Assembly: GCF_000379465.1 (NCBI RefSeq)
Contig: NZ_KB905381.1
Coordinates: 434,001-498,000, forward strand
Reading direction: 5' to 3'
Origin: Sciscionella marina DSM 45152
GTDB taxonomy: Bacteria; Actinomycetota; Actinomycetes; Mycobacteriales; Pseudonocardiaceae
DNA: 64,000 bases
The notes under the pieces are model-generated. The model was given only the letters and a program-made list of their open reading frames with translations. It was not told where the DNA came from and made no database searches. Position 1 is the stretch's first letter, and each line of letters starts with the position of its first letter. The position numbers and the translations under genes were made by a program. This document shows, one piece after another, positions 30,058 through 39,913 of this stretch.

Positions 30058-31521
30058 GTGACGCTGGCTGGACGAGAACTGAGCACGATCGTGCTCGCCG
30101 CGGGTGAGGGCACGCGCATGCGCTCACGCATCCCGAAGATGTTGCACCGGATCGCCGGGCGGACGCTGGTGGAGCACGCGGTCCGGGCGGTCGCCGCGCT
30201 CTCCCCTGGCCATCTGGTCGCGGTGACCGGGCACGGGCGCGAGGAGGTCGGCGCGCACCTGACCGAGCTCGGCGAGCGGATCGGTGCCCGCGTCGAGACG
30301 GCCGTTCAGGAACAGCAGCTCGGCACCGGGCACGCGGTCGCCTGCGGGCTCGCCGCCCTTCCGGAAGACCTGACCGGAACCGTCGTGGTGACCTACGGTG
30401 ACGTGCCGTTGCTGGACACCGCGACCATCGAGGAACTGCTCACCGAGCACACCGAGCGCGGCAACGCCGTCACCGCTCTCTCCGCGGTCGTGCCGGACCC
30501 GACCGGATACGGGCGCATCGTGCGCGAATCCGGCGCGGTCACCGGGATCGTCGAGCACAAGGACGCGAACGCAGAGCAGCGCGGGATCCAGGAGATCAAC
30601 GCGGGCGTCTACGCCTTCGACCTCGCCCTGCTGCGCTGGGCGCTCGGCCAGTTGTCCACGGAGAATGTGCAGGGCGAGCTCTACCTTCCGGATGTGCTCT
30701 CCATCGCCCGCGCCCAGGGACGTTCGGTCGGCGCCCTGGTGTGCGCGGATCCCTGGCAGGTGGAGGGCGTGAACGACCGGGCCCAGCTGGCCACCCTCGG
30801 CGCGGAGTACAACCGCAGGCTGGTGCGCACCGCGCTGCTGGGCGGGGTGACCATGACCGATCCCTCGACGGTGTGGCTGGACGCCGAGGCCGAACTCGGC
30901 AGGGATGTACTCGTCGAGCCGAACGTGCAGCTGCGGGGGCGGACCGTGGTCGGCGAGGGAGCCACCGTCGGCCCGGACACCACGCTGAACTCGGTGCGCA
31001 TCGGGGCGGGTGCCTCGGTGGTGCGTACGCACGGCACGGACGCGGTGATCGGGGACGGGGCCGAGGTGGGGCCGTTCGCCTACCTGCGGCCGGGCAGCGA
31101 GCTCGGCGAGCAGGGCAAGATCGGCGCCTATGTCGAGGTCAAGGACTCCTCGATCGGGGCGGGAACCAAGGTCCCGCACCTGTCCTACATCGGCGGCGCG
31201 ACGATCGGTGAGCACTCCAACATCGGCGCGGCCAGTGTCATGGCGAACTACGACGGCACGAACAAGCACCGCACGGTGGTCGGCTCGCATGTGCGGATGG
31301 GTTCGGACAACATGTACGTGGCCCCGGTGACGGTGGGGGACGGGGCCTACTCGGGGGCCGGTGCGGTGATCCGTGAGGATGTGCCACCGGGGGCGCTCGC
31401 GGTGTCCGGGGGGCCGCAGCGCAACATCGAAGGCTGGGTCGCGAAGAAGCGGCCGGGAACAGCGGCGGCGAAGGCCGCCGAGGCAGCACAGGCGTCCGCG
31501 GATTCGAACGATCAGGAGTAG
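30058..31521 (+). CDS. glmU: Bifunctional GlcN-1-P acetyltransferase / GlcNAc-1-P uridylyltransferase
   Basis: Makes UDP-GlcNAc for peptidoglycan and mycothiol-type compounds. The N-terminal nucleotidyltransferase shows STIVLAAGEGTRMRSRIPKM (about residues 10-29) and TYGDVPLLD (about 112-120). The C-terminal half (from about 260) is a left-handed beta-helix of hexapeptide repeats with HLSYIGGATIGEHSNIGA and the acetyltransferase region VMANYDGTNKHRT. At 487 residues it matches actinobacterial GlmU, with a short charged Ala-rich tail. GTG 30058 starts 10 bases after the GGDEF gene, and prs starts 8 bases after its stop, forming a glmU-prs unit. Confidence 0.97.
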   Translation: MTLAGRELSTIVLAAGEGTRMRSRIPKMLHRIAGRTLVEHAVRAVAALSPGHLVAVTGHGREEVGAHLTELGERIGARVETAVQEQQLGTGHAVACGLAALPEDLTGTVVVTYGDVPLLDTATIEELLTEHTERGNAVTALSAVVPDPTGYGRIVRESGAVTGIVEHKDANAEQRGIQEINAGVYAFDLALLRWALGQLSTENVQGELYLPDVLSIARAQGRSVGALVCADPWQVEGVNDRAQLATLGAEYNRRLVRTALLGGVTMTDPSTVWLDAEAELGRDVLVEPNVQLRGRTVVGEGATVGPDTTLNSVRIGAGASVVRTHGTDAVIGDGAEVGPFAYLRPGSELGEQGKIGAYVEVKDSSIGAGTKVPHLSYIGGATIGEHSNIGAASVMANYDGTNKHRTVVGSHVRMGSDNMYVAPVTVGDGAYSGAGAVIREDVPPGALAVSGGPQRNIEGWVAKKRPGTAAAKAAEAAQASADSNDQE

Positions 31522-31529
31522 AAGCGGTC

Positions 31530-32510
31530 ATGAGTTCCAAGTCCGGCACACCGAAAAAGAATCTGCTGCTCTTCTCCGGGCGCGCGCACCCGGAGCTGGC
31601 CGACGAGGTCGCCAAGGAGCTCGACATCTCCGTGACCGCGCAGGACGCCTATGACTTCGCCAACGGTGAGATCTTCGTGCGTTTCCAGGAGTCGGTGCGC
31701 GGGACCGATGCCTTCGTGCTCCAGTCGCACACCGATCCGATCAACAAGTGGATCATGGAGCAGCTGATCATGGTGGACGCGCTCAAGCGCGGTTCCGCCA
31801 AGCGCATCACCGTGGTCATGCCCTTCTATCCGTACGGGCGCCAGGACAAGAAGCACAAGGGCCGCGAGCCGGTGTCCGCGCGGCTGATCGCCGACCTGTT
31901 CAAGACCGCGGGCGCGGACCGGCTGATCACCGTGGACCTGCACACCGACCAGATCACCGGCTTCTTCGACGGACCGGTCGACCACATGCGGGCGCAGAAA
32001 GTGCTCACCGAGCACGTCTCCGAGACCTACGGTGGCGAGGACATCACCGTGGTCTCCCCGGATTCGGGGCGCACCAAGCTCGCGGAGAAGTGGGCCGACC
32101 GGCTCGGCGGTTGCCCGATCGCCTTCGTGCACAAGACCCGGGATCCGCTGCGGCCGAACGAGGTCGTCGCCAACCGGGTGGTCGGCGAGGTCAAGGGGCG
32201 ACTGTGCGTGGTGGTGGACGACATGGTCGACACCGGGGGCACCATCGCCAAGGCGGTGCAGCAGCTGCTCGACGAGGGCGCGTCCGGTGTGGTCATCGCC
32301 GCGACGCACGGCATCCTGTCCGGCCCGGCACCCGAGCGGCTGGCCAACTGCGGCGCGCGTGAGGTCATCTTCACCAACACGCTGCCTATCCCCGAGGAGA
32401 AGCGGTTCGCCAACCTCACCGTGATCTCCATCGCCCCGCTGCTGGCGCGCACGATCCAGGAGGTCTTCGACGATGGTTCGGTGACCAGTCTGTTCGACGG
32501 CGACGCCTGA
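31530..32510 (+). CDS. prs: Ribose-phosphate pyrophosphokinase
   Basis: Transfers pyrophosphate from ATP to ribose 5-phosphate to make PRPP for purine, pyrimidine, His, Trp and NAD synthesis. Motifs: LLLFSGRAHPELADEVA at the N-terminus, the regulatory PYGRQDKKHKGREPVSA flexible loop (about residues 100-116), the PRPP-synthase signature region DLHTDQITGFFDGPVDH (about 136-152) and the PRPP loop VVVDDMVDTGGTI (about 229-241). The length of 326 residues is typical of class I. It is 8 bases after glmU. A hairpin at 32531-32563 likely ends the operon before rplY. Confidence 0.97.
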   Translation: MSSKSGTPKKNLLLFSGRAHPELADEVAKELDISVTAQDAYDFANGEIFVRFQESVRGTDAFVLQSHTDPINKWIMEQLIMVDALKRGSAKRITVVMPFYPYGRQDKKHKGREPVSARLIADLFKTAGADRLITVDLHTDQITGFFDGPVDHMRAQKVLTEHVSETYGGEDITVVSPDSGRTKLAEKWADRLGGCPIAFVHKTRDPLRPNEVVANRVVGEVKGRLCVVVDDMVDTGGTIAKAVQQLLDEGASGVVIAATHGILSGPAPERLANCGAREVIFTNTLPIPEEKRFANLTVISIAPLLARTIQEVFDDGSVTSLFDGDA

Positions 32511-32530
32511 CCGTTTTCCAGCTGTTCCAC

Positions 32531-32563
32531 ATCGGGGTCCGCGGTGTTCACGCGGACCCCGAT
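32531..32563 (+). terminator. Terminator after prs
   Basis: A 13-bp perfect stem (32531-32543 with 32551-32563) and a 7-base loop begin 20 bases after the prs stop. The U-run is missing, as is common in high-GC actinobacteria. Confidence 0.75.
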
Positions 32564-32587
32564 TCGGTTACCGGCCAGGCGGGCACG

Positions 32588-32593
32588 TATACT
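32588..32593 (+). promoter_or_regulatory. Candidate -10 box for rplY-pth
   Basis: TATACT at 32588-32593 sits in an otherwise GC-rich stretch between the prs terminator and rplY, leaving a leader of about 150 bases. No good -35 hexamer is seen at 17 bases (CGGTTA only), so the promoter may depend on an alternative sigma factor or activator. Confidence 0.45.
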
Positions 32594-32749
32594 TTCCGGG
32601 TTGTCTCGGCGAGGGTCCGCGTGTCGATCGCGTGACCGTGATCGACGTGGCGTTCTCGCGCAGTGCGCGCGTGATTCGCGCGCCCGCTCAGCCTTCGCCA
32701 GCGACCACGACCGCTGCCCAGTTGTCCCAAGCATCGCAAGGAGTTTTCC

Positions 32750-33370
32750 GTGTCCGAGGTTCGTCTCGACGTCGAACAACGTACCGAGTTCGGGAAGGGC
32801 GCGGCCCGCCGTGCCCGGCGCGCGGGCAGGGTCCCGGCCGTGCTGTACGGCCACGGCGAGGACCCGCGTCACCTCGCGCTCCCGACCATCGAGTTCGCCC
32901 GGGTGCTGCGGGAGAACGGCCAGAACGCCGTGCTCACGCTCAGCATCGAGGGGCGCAACGAGCTCGCGCTGACCAAGACGGTCGCCGTGCACCCGCTGAA
33001 GAACTACATCGAGCACGTCGACCTGCTCGTGGTCAAGCGCGGCGAGAAGGTCACCGTGGACGTGCCGGTGGTGGTCACCGGTGAGCCGGGCGCCGGCGCC
33101 GAGTACTACCAGGACATGGACACCGTCTCGGTCGAGGCCGAGGCGCTGCACATTCCCGAGCAGTTCGAGGTCTCGATCGAGGGCGCCGAGGTCGGTACCC
33201 AGATTCACGCCTCCGAGATCCAGCTGCCGCCGAACGTCGAACTGGTCACCGACGGCGAGTACCTCGTGGTCAACGTCGGCGCGATCCAGGACGCCGACAC
33301 CGAGGGCGACGAGAGCGCCGAGGAGCCCGCCGAGGCCGGCGAGGAGTCCGGGTCCTCGGACGAGAGCTGA
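32750..33370 (+). CDS. rplY: 50S ribosomal protein L25/general stress protein Ctc
   Basis: Binds 5S rRNA in the large subunit. The N-terminal 95 residues are the L25 domain ([24 protein letters not shown], ending in [19 protein letters not shown]); residues about 100-185 form the TL5/CTC beta domain ([29 protein letters not shown]). A very acidic Glu/Asp/Ser tail of about 25 residues closes the 206-residue protein, as in other actinobacteria. GTG 32750 has AAGGAG seven bases upstream. pth starts one base after the stop, so both are translated together. Confidence 0.96.
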   Translation: MSEVRLDVEQRTEFGKGAARRARRAGRVPAVLYGHGEDPRHLALPTIEFARVLRENGQNAVLTLSIEGRNELALTKTVAVHPLKNYIEHVDLLVVKRGEKVTVDVPVVVTGEPGAGAEYYQDMDTVSVEAEALHIPEQFEVSIEGAEVGTQIHASEIQLPPNVELVTDGEYLVVNVGAIQDADTEGDESAEEPAEAGEESGSSDES

Positions 33371-33371
33371 G

Positions 33372-33941
33372 TTGGAGCAACATCTCGTCATCGGGCTCGG
33401 AAACCCGGGCCCCGGGCACGCGGGAAACCGGCACAATGCCGGTTTCCTCGTGCTCGACGAGCTCGCCTCCCGCGCAGGCGGGAGGTTCAAGGCGCACAAA
33501 TCCGGTGCCGAGGTGCTCGAAGGGCAGCTCGACGGGCACCGGGTCGTGCTCGCCAAACCACGTTCGTACATGAACCTCTCCGGCGGCCACGTGTCCTCGG
33601 CCGCCAAGTTCTACAAGATTCCGAACGAGCGGATTCTCGTCGTCCATGACGAGCTCGATCTCGCCTTCGGCACCATCCGGCTCAAGTTCGGTGGTGGCCA
33701 CGGCGGGCACAACGGCCTGCGTTCGATCGCGAAATCCCTGGCCACGAATGACTTCGTCCGGGTGCGCTTCGGTATCGGGCGCCCACCGGGCCGGATGGAC
33801 CCCGCCGACTTCGTCCTCCGCGACTTCTCCAGCGTCGAGCGCAAGGAACTCCCGTTCGCCGTCGACGCCGGGGCGGATGCCGTCGCGGCCGTCCTCGCGA
33901 AGGGTCTCGAGGCGGCGCAGAACACCGTCAACGCGAGCTGA
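33372..33941 (+). CDS. pth: Peptidyl-tRNA hydrolase
   Basis: Hydrolyses peptidyl-tRNA released by stalled ribosomes. [21 protein letters not shown] (about residues 5-25) carries the catalytic Asn and His, [10 protein letters not shown] follows near 63, [11 protein letters not shown] near 92 holds the catalytic Asp, and [11 protein letters not shown] is near 110. TTG 33372 is used because it starts directly before the conserved first strand; the frame upstream lies within rplY. The 189-residue length is normal. The rplY-pth pairing is standard in actinobacteria. After its stop there are 258 bases to the next gene with no clear hairpin. Confidence 0.96.
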   Translation: MEQHLVIGLGNPGPGHAGNRHNAGFLVLDELASRAGGRFKAHKSGAEVLEGQLDGHRVVLAKPRSYMNLSGGHVSSAAKFYKIPNERILVVHDELDLAFGTIRLKFGGGHGGHNGLRSIAKSLATNDFVRVRFGIGRPPGRMDPADFVLRDFSSVERKELPFAVDAGADAVAAVLAKGLEAAQNTVNAS

Positions 33942-34199
33942 CGAACCGGCCCGAATCTTCCACGGTTATCGCACCGGGTGATAGTCCCGGTTCATCGGGC
34001 GATCAACAAGTGTCCGATTTGTCCAATTTATTGGGAAAGGTCCCGTAGATTCGTGCGTATTTTGCGGGTGCATGGACATTCTCGGTGTCTTGGCAACTAA
34101 GGTGCGTCTGCAGCGGACGGCGCGTAGTGGCCGGGATGGCCATCATCGGGGTTCGCGTCCACGAAGCATGAGCACGAACGCAAGACGGGAGTTGAGCCG

Positions 34200-35627
34200 T
34201 TGACGAGCGCAGCAGCAGCAGCTGGGGGCGGTAAGCCGCTGACGATGAAGGATGTGAATGTCACCCACCCCGGCGTCGTCAAGCGCGCGGTAGCCGCGGC
34301 GATGGTCGGTAACATCACCGAGTGGTACGACTTCGGTGTCTTCGCCAACCTCGAGGCGACCATCGGAGACGTCTTCCTTGCACCGGCCGGTGACACCATG
34401 AAGACGATCGGGACGGCGATCCTGTTCGCGATCGCGTTCACCGTCCGCCCGTTCGGCGGTCTGTTCTTCGGTCCGCTCGGGGACCGGATCGGCCGCACGA
34501 AGGTACTGGCGATCACCGTCATCCTCATGGCGGCGGCCACCTTCCTGATCGCGTTCATTCCGGATTACGGCACGATCGGTCTGGCGGCGCCGCTGATCAT
34601 GGTGTTCCTGCGGCTGGTGCAGGGTTTCTCCACCGGCGGTGAGTACGCGGGCGCGATGACGTTCATCGCCGAGTACGCACCGGACAAGCGCCGTGGCTTC
34701 TTCGGCAGCTTCCTGGAGTACGGCACCGCGATCGGCTACCTGATGGGCGCGATCATGTCGCTCGGCGTCAGCCTGATGCCGCACGACTTCGTGATGTCCT
34801 GGGGCTGGCGGATTCCGTTCCTGCTCGCGGGGCCGATCGGTCTTGTCGGGCTCTACCTGCGGATGAAGCTGGAGGAGACCCCGGCCTTCCAGGCGGTGGC
34901 CAAGGAATCCGAGGCCCGCGAGGGCAGCCAGTCGCTGAAGGAGCTCAAGGAGATCGCGGTCCGGTTCTGGAAGCCGATCCTGATCTGCGGAGCCCTCGTG
35001 GTCTGCTGGAACGGCGTCAACTACGTGCTGACCACGACCATGCCGGCCTACTTCAACTCCTACAACAAGCCGATCACCGAGAACCACGTCAGCGAGTACC
35101 TGCAGATCGGCGCGCTCGCGGTGATGCTGTTCATCATCCCGTTCATCGGCAAGCTCTCCGACCGGATCGGCCGTAAGCCGGTGATGTTCACCGGTGTCGG
35201 GCTGATCATCGTGCTGGCCATCCCGTCCACGCTGCTCACCCAGTCGTCCTCGATTCCGACGGTGGCCATCGGGATGCTGATGATGACCGTGATGCTGCTG
35301 TGCTTCAACACCACCTCACCGTCCACGCTGCCGAGCCTGTTCCCGACCGAGGTGCGCTACGGCGGGCTCTCGGTCGCGTTCAACATCTCGATCTCGGCGT
35401 TCTGCGGGACCGCGACCGTGATCATCACCTCGTTGATCGCGGCGACCGGGGACCACAACTGGCCCGGGTACTACCTGATCTTCGTCGGGTTGCTCGGCCT
35501 GGTCGCGCTGTTCTTCATGAAGGAGTCCGCGAACCGGCCGATGCAGGGCACTCCGCCCTCGGTGTCCACCGAGGAGGAGGCGCGCGAGCTCGTGGAGGCG
35601 AGCCAGCAGGCCGCGGACAAGGCATGA
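34200..35627 (+). CDS. proP: MFS metabolite:H+ symporter, ProP-like (osmoprotectant/organic acid)
   Basis: A 475-residue MFS protein of the ProP/KgtP/ShiA type with 12 helices. Typical family pieces: GNITEWYDFGVFA in helix 1, FGPLGDRIGRTKVLA (the MFS loop 2-3 motif), RLVQGFSTGGEYAGAMTFIAEYAPDKRRGFFGS and the second-half copy GKLSDRIGRKPVM. ProP proteins import proline, betaine and ectoine; related ones take citrate or shikimate, so the substrate is inferred. The C-terminal coiled-coil osmosensor of E. coli ProP is replaced by a short acidic tail. TTG 34200 is the best start; a 43-codon frame (34072-34203) ends in a TTGA overlap with it. A 19-bp hairpin terminator follows. Confidence 0.85.
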   Translation: MTSAAAAAGGGKPLTMKDVNVTHPGVVKRAVAAAMVGNITEWYDFGVFANLEATIGDVFLAPAGDTMKTIGTAILFAIAFTVRPFGGLFFGPLGDRIGRTKVLAITVILMAAATFLIAFIPDYGTIGLAAPLIMVFLRLVQGFSTGGEYAGAMTFIAEYAPDKRRGFFGSFLEYGTAIGYLMGAIMSLGVSLMPHDFVMSWGWRIPFLLAGPIGLVGLYLRMKLEETPAFQAVAKESEAREGSQSLKELKEIAVRFWKPILICGALVVCWNGVNYVLTTTMPAYFNSYNKPITENHVSEYLQIGALAVMLFIIPFIGKLSDRIGRKPVMFTGVGLIIVLAIPSTLLTQSSSIPTVAIGMLMMTVMLLCFNTTSPSTLPSLFPTEVRYGGLSVAFNISISAFCGTATVIITSLIAATGDHNWPGYYLIFVGLLGLVALFFMKESANRPMQGTPPSVSTEEEARELVEASQQAADKA

Positions 35628-35651
35628 GCGTCAGAGCCTGATTGACAGAGA

Positions 35652-35695
35652 CGAAGAAGGGGCGTGGCGCTTCCGGGCGCCACGCCCCTTCTTCG
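35652..35695. terminator. Strong bidirectional terminator after proP
   Basis: Nineteen-bp perfect stem (35652-35670 with 35677-35695) and a 6-base loop (TTCCGG), 24 bases after the transporter stop and 15 bases from the stop of the minus-strand small gene. It serves both convergent genes. Confidence 0.88.
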
Positions 35696-35710
35696 TGTGT
35701 ACCTGGCGGC

Positions 35711-35857
35711 TTACTCGGCCATCGCGAGGGCCGGGGTGGCCTCGACGGTCTCGACCGAGTTCTTGCGCATGTGGCTGCGCGTCGCCTTGGTGATGATGCC
35801 TGCGACGCCGAACAGCGCCAGGGCCTCCGCGCCGATGGCAATGATGATGCTAGCCAT
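35711..35857 (-). CDS. 48-aa membrane protein
   Basis: A small gene with a strong ribosome site: AAGGAG six to seven bases before ATG 35857. The 48-residue product starts MASIIIAIGAEALALFGVAG, a single hydrophobic helix, followed by IITKATRSHMRKNS (positively charged) and a short acidic/Ala tail. The positive-inside rule puts the C-terminus in the cytoplasm. It converges on proP across a shared terminator. It has no recognised family; the good ribosome site, clean codon use and dedicated terminator support a real gene. Function unknown. Confidence 0.7.
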   Translation of the reverse strand: MASIIIAIGAEALALFGVAGIITKATRSHMRKNSVETVEATPALAMAE

Positions 35858-36255
35858 GATGGTCTCCTTTTGGGCAGAAAGATCTAAGGTCTTTGAAGGT
35901 ATGGGGTTGGGTGTAGCGGGAAGGCCTTACCCAGGCGGCGAGACTGCCGTGAGAACCCTGGTTGGTCTCCTCATCCCGTACATCGCAAGCATGCCCGACG
36001 CCGTTTCGTGATGCACTAAGGATTTCCTGTGTGCTATGACACATTTGTTCCATGTCTTGCCTGGTAGTCGCGCGGCAAGTAGATAACCATCCGGTCACGG
36101 TGGTCTCGGATCACCACCGGTGACACGCCGGTTCGAGGGGGTGCCGCTGTTCGGGTGACGGCTCTCGATAAGGTGCGGCGCTACGTGCTCACCGAAGCCA
36201 TGTCGGGGTGGCAGGCGAGACGTGTTCCGGAAAGTCAAACCAGGAGGAATGACTG
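35858..36255. other. 400-bp intergenic region between divergent small membrane-protein genes
   Basis: No credible gene. It contains the start signals of both neighbours, a small hairpin AAAGA/TCTTT near 35880-35896, and a stronger hairpin at 36094-36124 (GTCACGGTGGT with ACCACCGGTGAC, one bulge). Base composition is less GC-rich than the genes around. No tRNA or known riboswitch pattern was recognised. Confidence 0.5.
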
Positions 36256-37696
<1,441 letters not shown>

Positions 37697-37757
37697 CTGC
37701 GCGTGCGCTCGGTGCGTCGGTTTTGCGGTAGTCCGTCCCGGTGGATACGGTCCATCC

Positions 37758-38798
37758 GTGGCGCGCGGTACACGAGTAGACACGGGTGCGAAACCCGCTG
37801 AGGAACGACCTGGGTTCATCACGCGGTTGCGCCGCAGAAGGCCGGGGATCGACCACGTCCTGCGCGCCTATGACGCCTACACCGAGCGCTATGGGGTGCA
37901 CTACGCCGCCGCGCTGACCTACTTCAGCGTGCTGTCCCTGTTCCCGATGGTGCTGCTGGCGTTCTCCGTGCTCGGTTTCGTGCTCGCCGGGGACATGGCG
38001 CTGCAGAACCAGATCCGGGACGGCATCAAGGGCGCGCTCCCGCCCGGTGCCCTGCGCGAGCTGATCGGCGACGTGATGGACACGGCGATCAAGCAGCGCG
38101 GCGGAACCGGGATCGTCGGGCTGGTGATCGCCCTGTACTCCGGGGTCGGCTGGATGGGCAACCTGCGCAACGCGCTCACCGCGCAGTGGGGACTGAAGAA
38201 GCCCGCGCTGCCGTTCCTGTCCACCCTGGTCAAGGATCTGCTCGCGATGCTCGGTCTGGGTGTCGCGCTGATGGTGTCGTTCGGGCTCACCGCGCTCGGC
38301 AGCGGGTTCACCCGCCAGATTCTCACCTTCGCCGGCTTCGACCCGCACGGCCCGGCGCGGTACGTGCTCGTGGTCGTCTCGCTGCTGCTCTCCATCGCGG
38401 CGAACTGGCTGATCTTCCTGTGGGTGATCGCCCGACTGCCACGGGCCAGGGTTTCCATGCGCACCGCGGTCCGTGGCGCCCTGGTGATGGCGGTCGGATT
38501 CGAGATACTGAAGCAGGTGATGACGATCTATCTGCGCTCGCTGCAGAGCAACCCGGCGTTCACGCTGTTCGGGCCGATCCTCGGGTTGATGGTGTTCGCC
38601 AATTTCGTCTCCCAGCTGCTGCTGTTCCTCACCGCGTGGACCGCGACCGCGAAGGAGAACCAACACGTCGAGGTGCCCGCACCGGGGGCGGTGGTCCGTC
38701 CGGTGCTCGGGGTGCACACCGGGCCGAGCGGGGGACAGGCCGCGGGTCTGTTCGGCGCGGGCGCGCTGCTGGGCATCCTGCTCTGGCGCAGACGGTGA
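37758..38798 (+). CDS. YihY/BrkB family membrane protein
   Basis: A 346-residue inner-membrane protein with six helices. YHYAAALTYFS-like sequence (here GVHYAAALTYFSVLSLFPMVLL, about residues 40-61) is the family N-terminal signature, with GVGWMGNLRNALTAQWG (about 132-148) and the last-helix region LGLMVFANFVSQLLLFLTAW. The family was once mis-called RNase BN; its function is not established, possibly a transport or lipid-export role. GTG 37758 is chosen since the frame upstream lies inside trpS. It overlaps the following methyltransferase by 4 bases (GTGA). Confidence 0.9.
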   Translation: MARGTRVDTGAKPAEERPGFITRLRRRRPGIDHVLRAYDAYTERYGVHYAAALTYFSVLSLFPMVLLAFSVLGFVLAGDMALQNQIRDGIKGALPPGALRELIGDVMDTAIKQRGGTGIVGLVIALYSGVGWMGNLRNALTAQWGLKKPALPFLSTLVKDLLAMLGLGVALMVSFGLTALGSGFTRQILTFAGFDPHGPARYVLVVVSLLLSIAANWLIFLWVIARLPRARVSMRTAVRGALVMAVGFEILKQVMTIYLRSLQSNPAFTLFGPILGLMVFANFVSQLLLFLTAWTATAKENQHVEVPAPGAVVRPVLGVHTGPSGGQAAGLFGAGALLGILLWRRR

Positions 38799-39913
38799 AC
38801 GGTGGCTGGCGGCGCCGCTCCCGGCGACTGACCGGGGCACTGGCCGCTGCCGGCCTGCTCACCGATCCACGGCTCGGCGCGGCCTTCCGCGAGGTTCCGA
38901 GGCACGTACTCGTCCCGGTCTACCTGGAGCGCACCGAACACGGCTGGCAGCGCCGGGAATCCGCGCGCGAACTGGCCACCGTCTACTCGGACACGGTTCT
39001 GGTCACCGCGGTCAGCGGGGACGGCGAGGTGCTCTCCACTTCCTCACAGCCGGGGGTGATGGCCCGGATGCTGGAATCGCTCGCGCTGCGGGACGGGATG
39101 CGGGTGCTCGAGATCGGCACCGGATCCGGCTACAACGCGGCCCTGCTCTGCCACCGGCTCGGCGCCGGGCGGGTGTACTCGATCGATGTGGAACCGGAAC
39201 TGGTCGCCACCACCCGGGATCGGCTCGCCGGGCTCGGCTATCACCCGGACCTCGTGGTCGGGGACGGTTCCGCCGGACTGCCCGAGCACGCCCCGTTCGA
39301 CCGGGTGCTGGCGACCTGCGCGGTGCCCGCGATCCCGTTCGCCTGGGTCGAGCAGTGCCGGATCGGCGGGGTGCTGCTCGGCGATCTGAAACCGGTGCGC
39401 TCGGCGGGCAATCTGGTGCGGCTGGTGCGGGTCGGCCGGGAACGGGCGCAGGGGCGGTTCGAGCGCGGCTACGCGACCTTCATGGACCTGCGCCACGATG
39501 CGGGCCGGGTGGCCGAATCGGGCTGGCCGCCGTCACGGGGCGAAGGGCAGCGCAGGGAGAGCGAGCTCGCGCCCGGACCGCTGTTCGACCGCGGGCTGGT
39601 GGCGTGGTTTCTCGCCTGCCTCGAGCTCGGGCCGGTGACCGCCTTCGGGTTCTTCGGCTACGAACGGCGCCAGTTCCGGCTCGCGACCGCGGACGGCTCG
39701 CTCGCCTCGGTCTCGGTGCGCCCGCGTTCGGGTGCCCACCAGGTGCGCGAGCATGGGCCACGGCAGCTGTGGCGGATCGTCGAGGCGGCCCACGAGCACT
39801 GGGTGGCGCTCGGCGAGCCAGGATGGGACGCCTTCGGTCTCACGGTCACCCCCGAGCGGCAGACCGTGTGGTTCGGTGAACCGGACGGCGAACCGAACTG
39901 GGTACTCGGTTAA
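38795..39913 (+). CDS. PCMT-like (protein-L-isoaspartate type) methyltransferase with extended C-terminus
   Basis: A 372-residue SAM methyltransferase. The N-terminal 210 residues carry PCMT features: PRHVLVPVYLER (about 34-45), the GEVLSTSSQPGVMARMLESL region near 75-95, and the SAM loop VLEIGTGSGYNAALL (about 104-118), followed by VYSIDVEPELV. Classical PCMT repairs isoaspartyl residues and is about 215 long; here about 160 extra residues form a second domain (from about 220), as in actinobacterial methyltransferases linked to peptide maturation systems. No precursor peptide or ATP-grasp gene is adjacent, so a repair or unknown protein methylation role is equally likely. It overlaps YihY by 4 bases and the carboxypeptidase stop by 4 bases (TTAA). 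Confidence 0.8.
   Translation: MNGGWRRRSRRLTGALAAAGLLTDPRLGAAFREVPRHVLVPVYLERTEHGWQRRESARELATVYSDTVLVTAVSGDGEVLSTSSQPGVMARMLESLALRDGMRVLEIGTGSGYNAALLCHRLGAGRVYSIDVEPELVATTRDRLAGLGYHPDLVVGDGSAGLPEHAPFDRVLATCAVPAIPFAWVEQCRIGGVLLGDLKPVRSAGNLVRLVRVGRERAQGRFERGYATFMDLRHDAGRVAESGWPPSRGEGQRRESELAPGPLFDRGLVAWFLACLELGPVTAFGFFGYERRQFRLATADGSLASVSVRPRSGAHQVREHGPRQLWRIVEAAHEHWVALGEPGWDAFGLTVTPERQTVWFGEPDGEPNWVLG

Noticed and set aside
34000-34199. c-di-AMP (ydaO) riboswitch before the osmoprotectant-type transporter
   Set aside because: I looked because such riboswitches control osmotic genes, but could not find the conserved core.
34072-34203. 43-codon frame upstream of the ProP-like gene, ending in a TTGA overlap with its TTG start
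   Set aside because: No ribosome site of quality, very Arg-rich random-looking sequence and no known relative. Mentioned under the transporter but not called as a gene.
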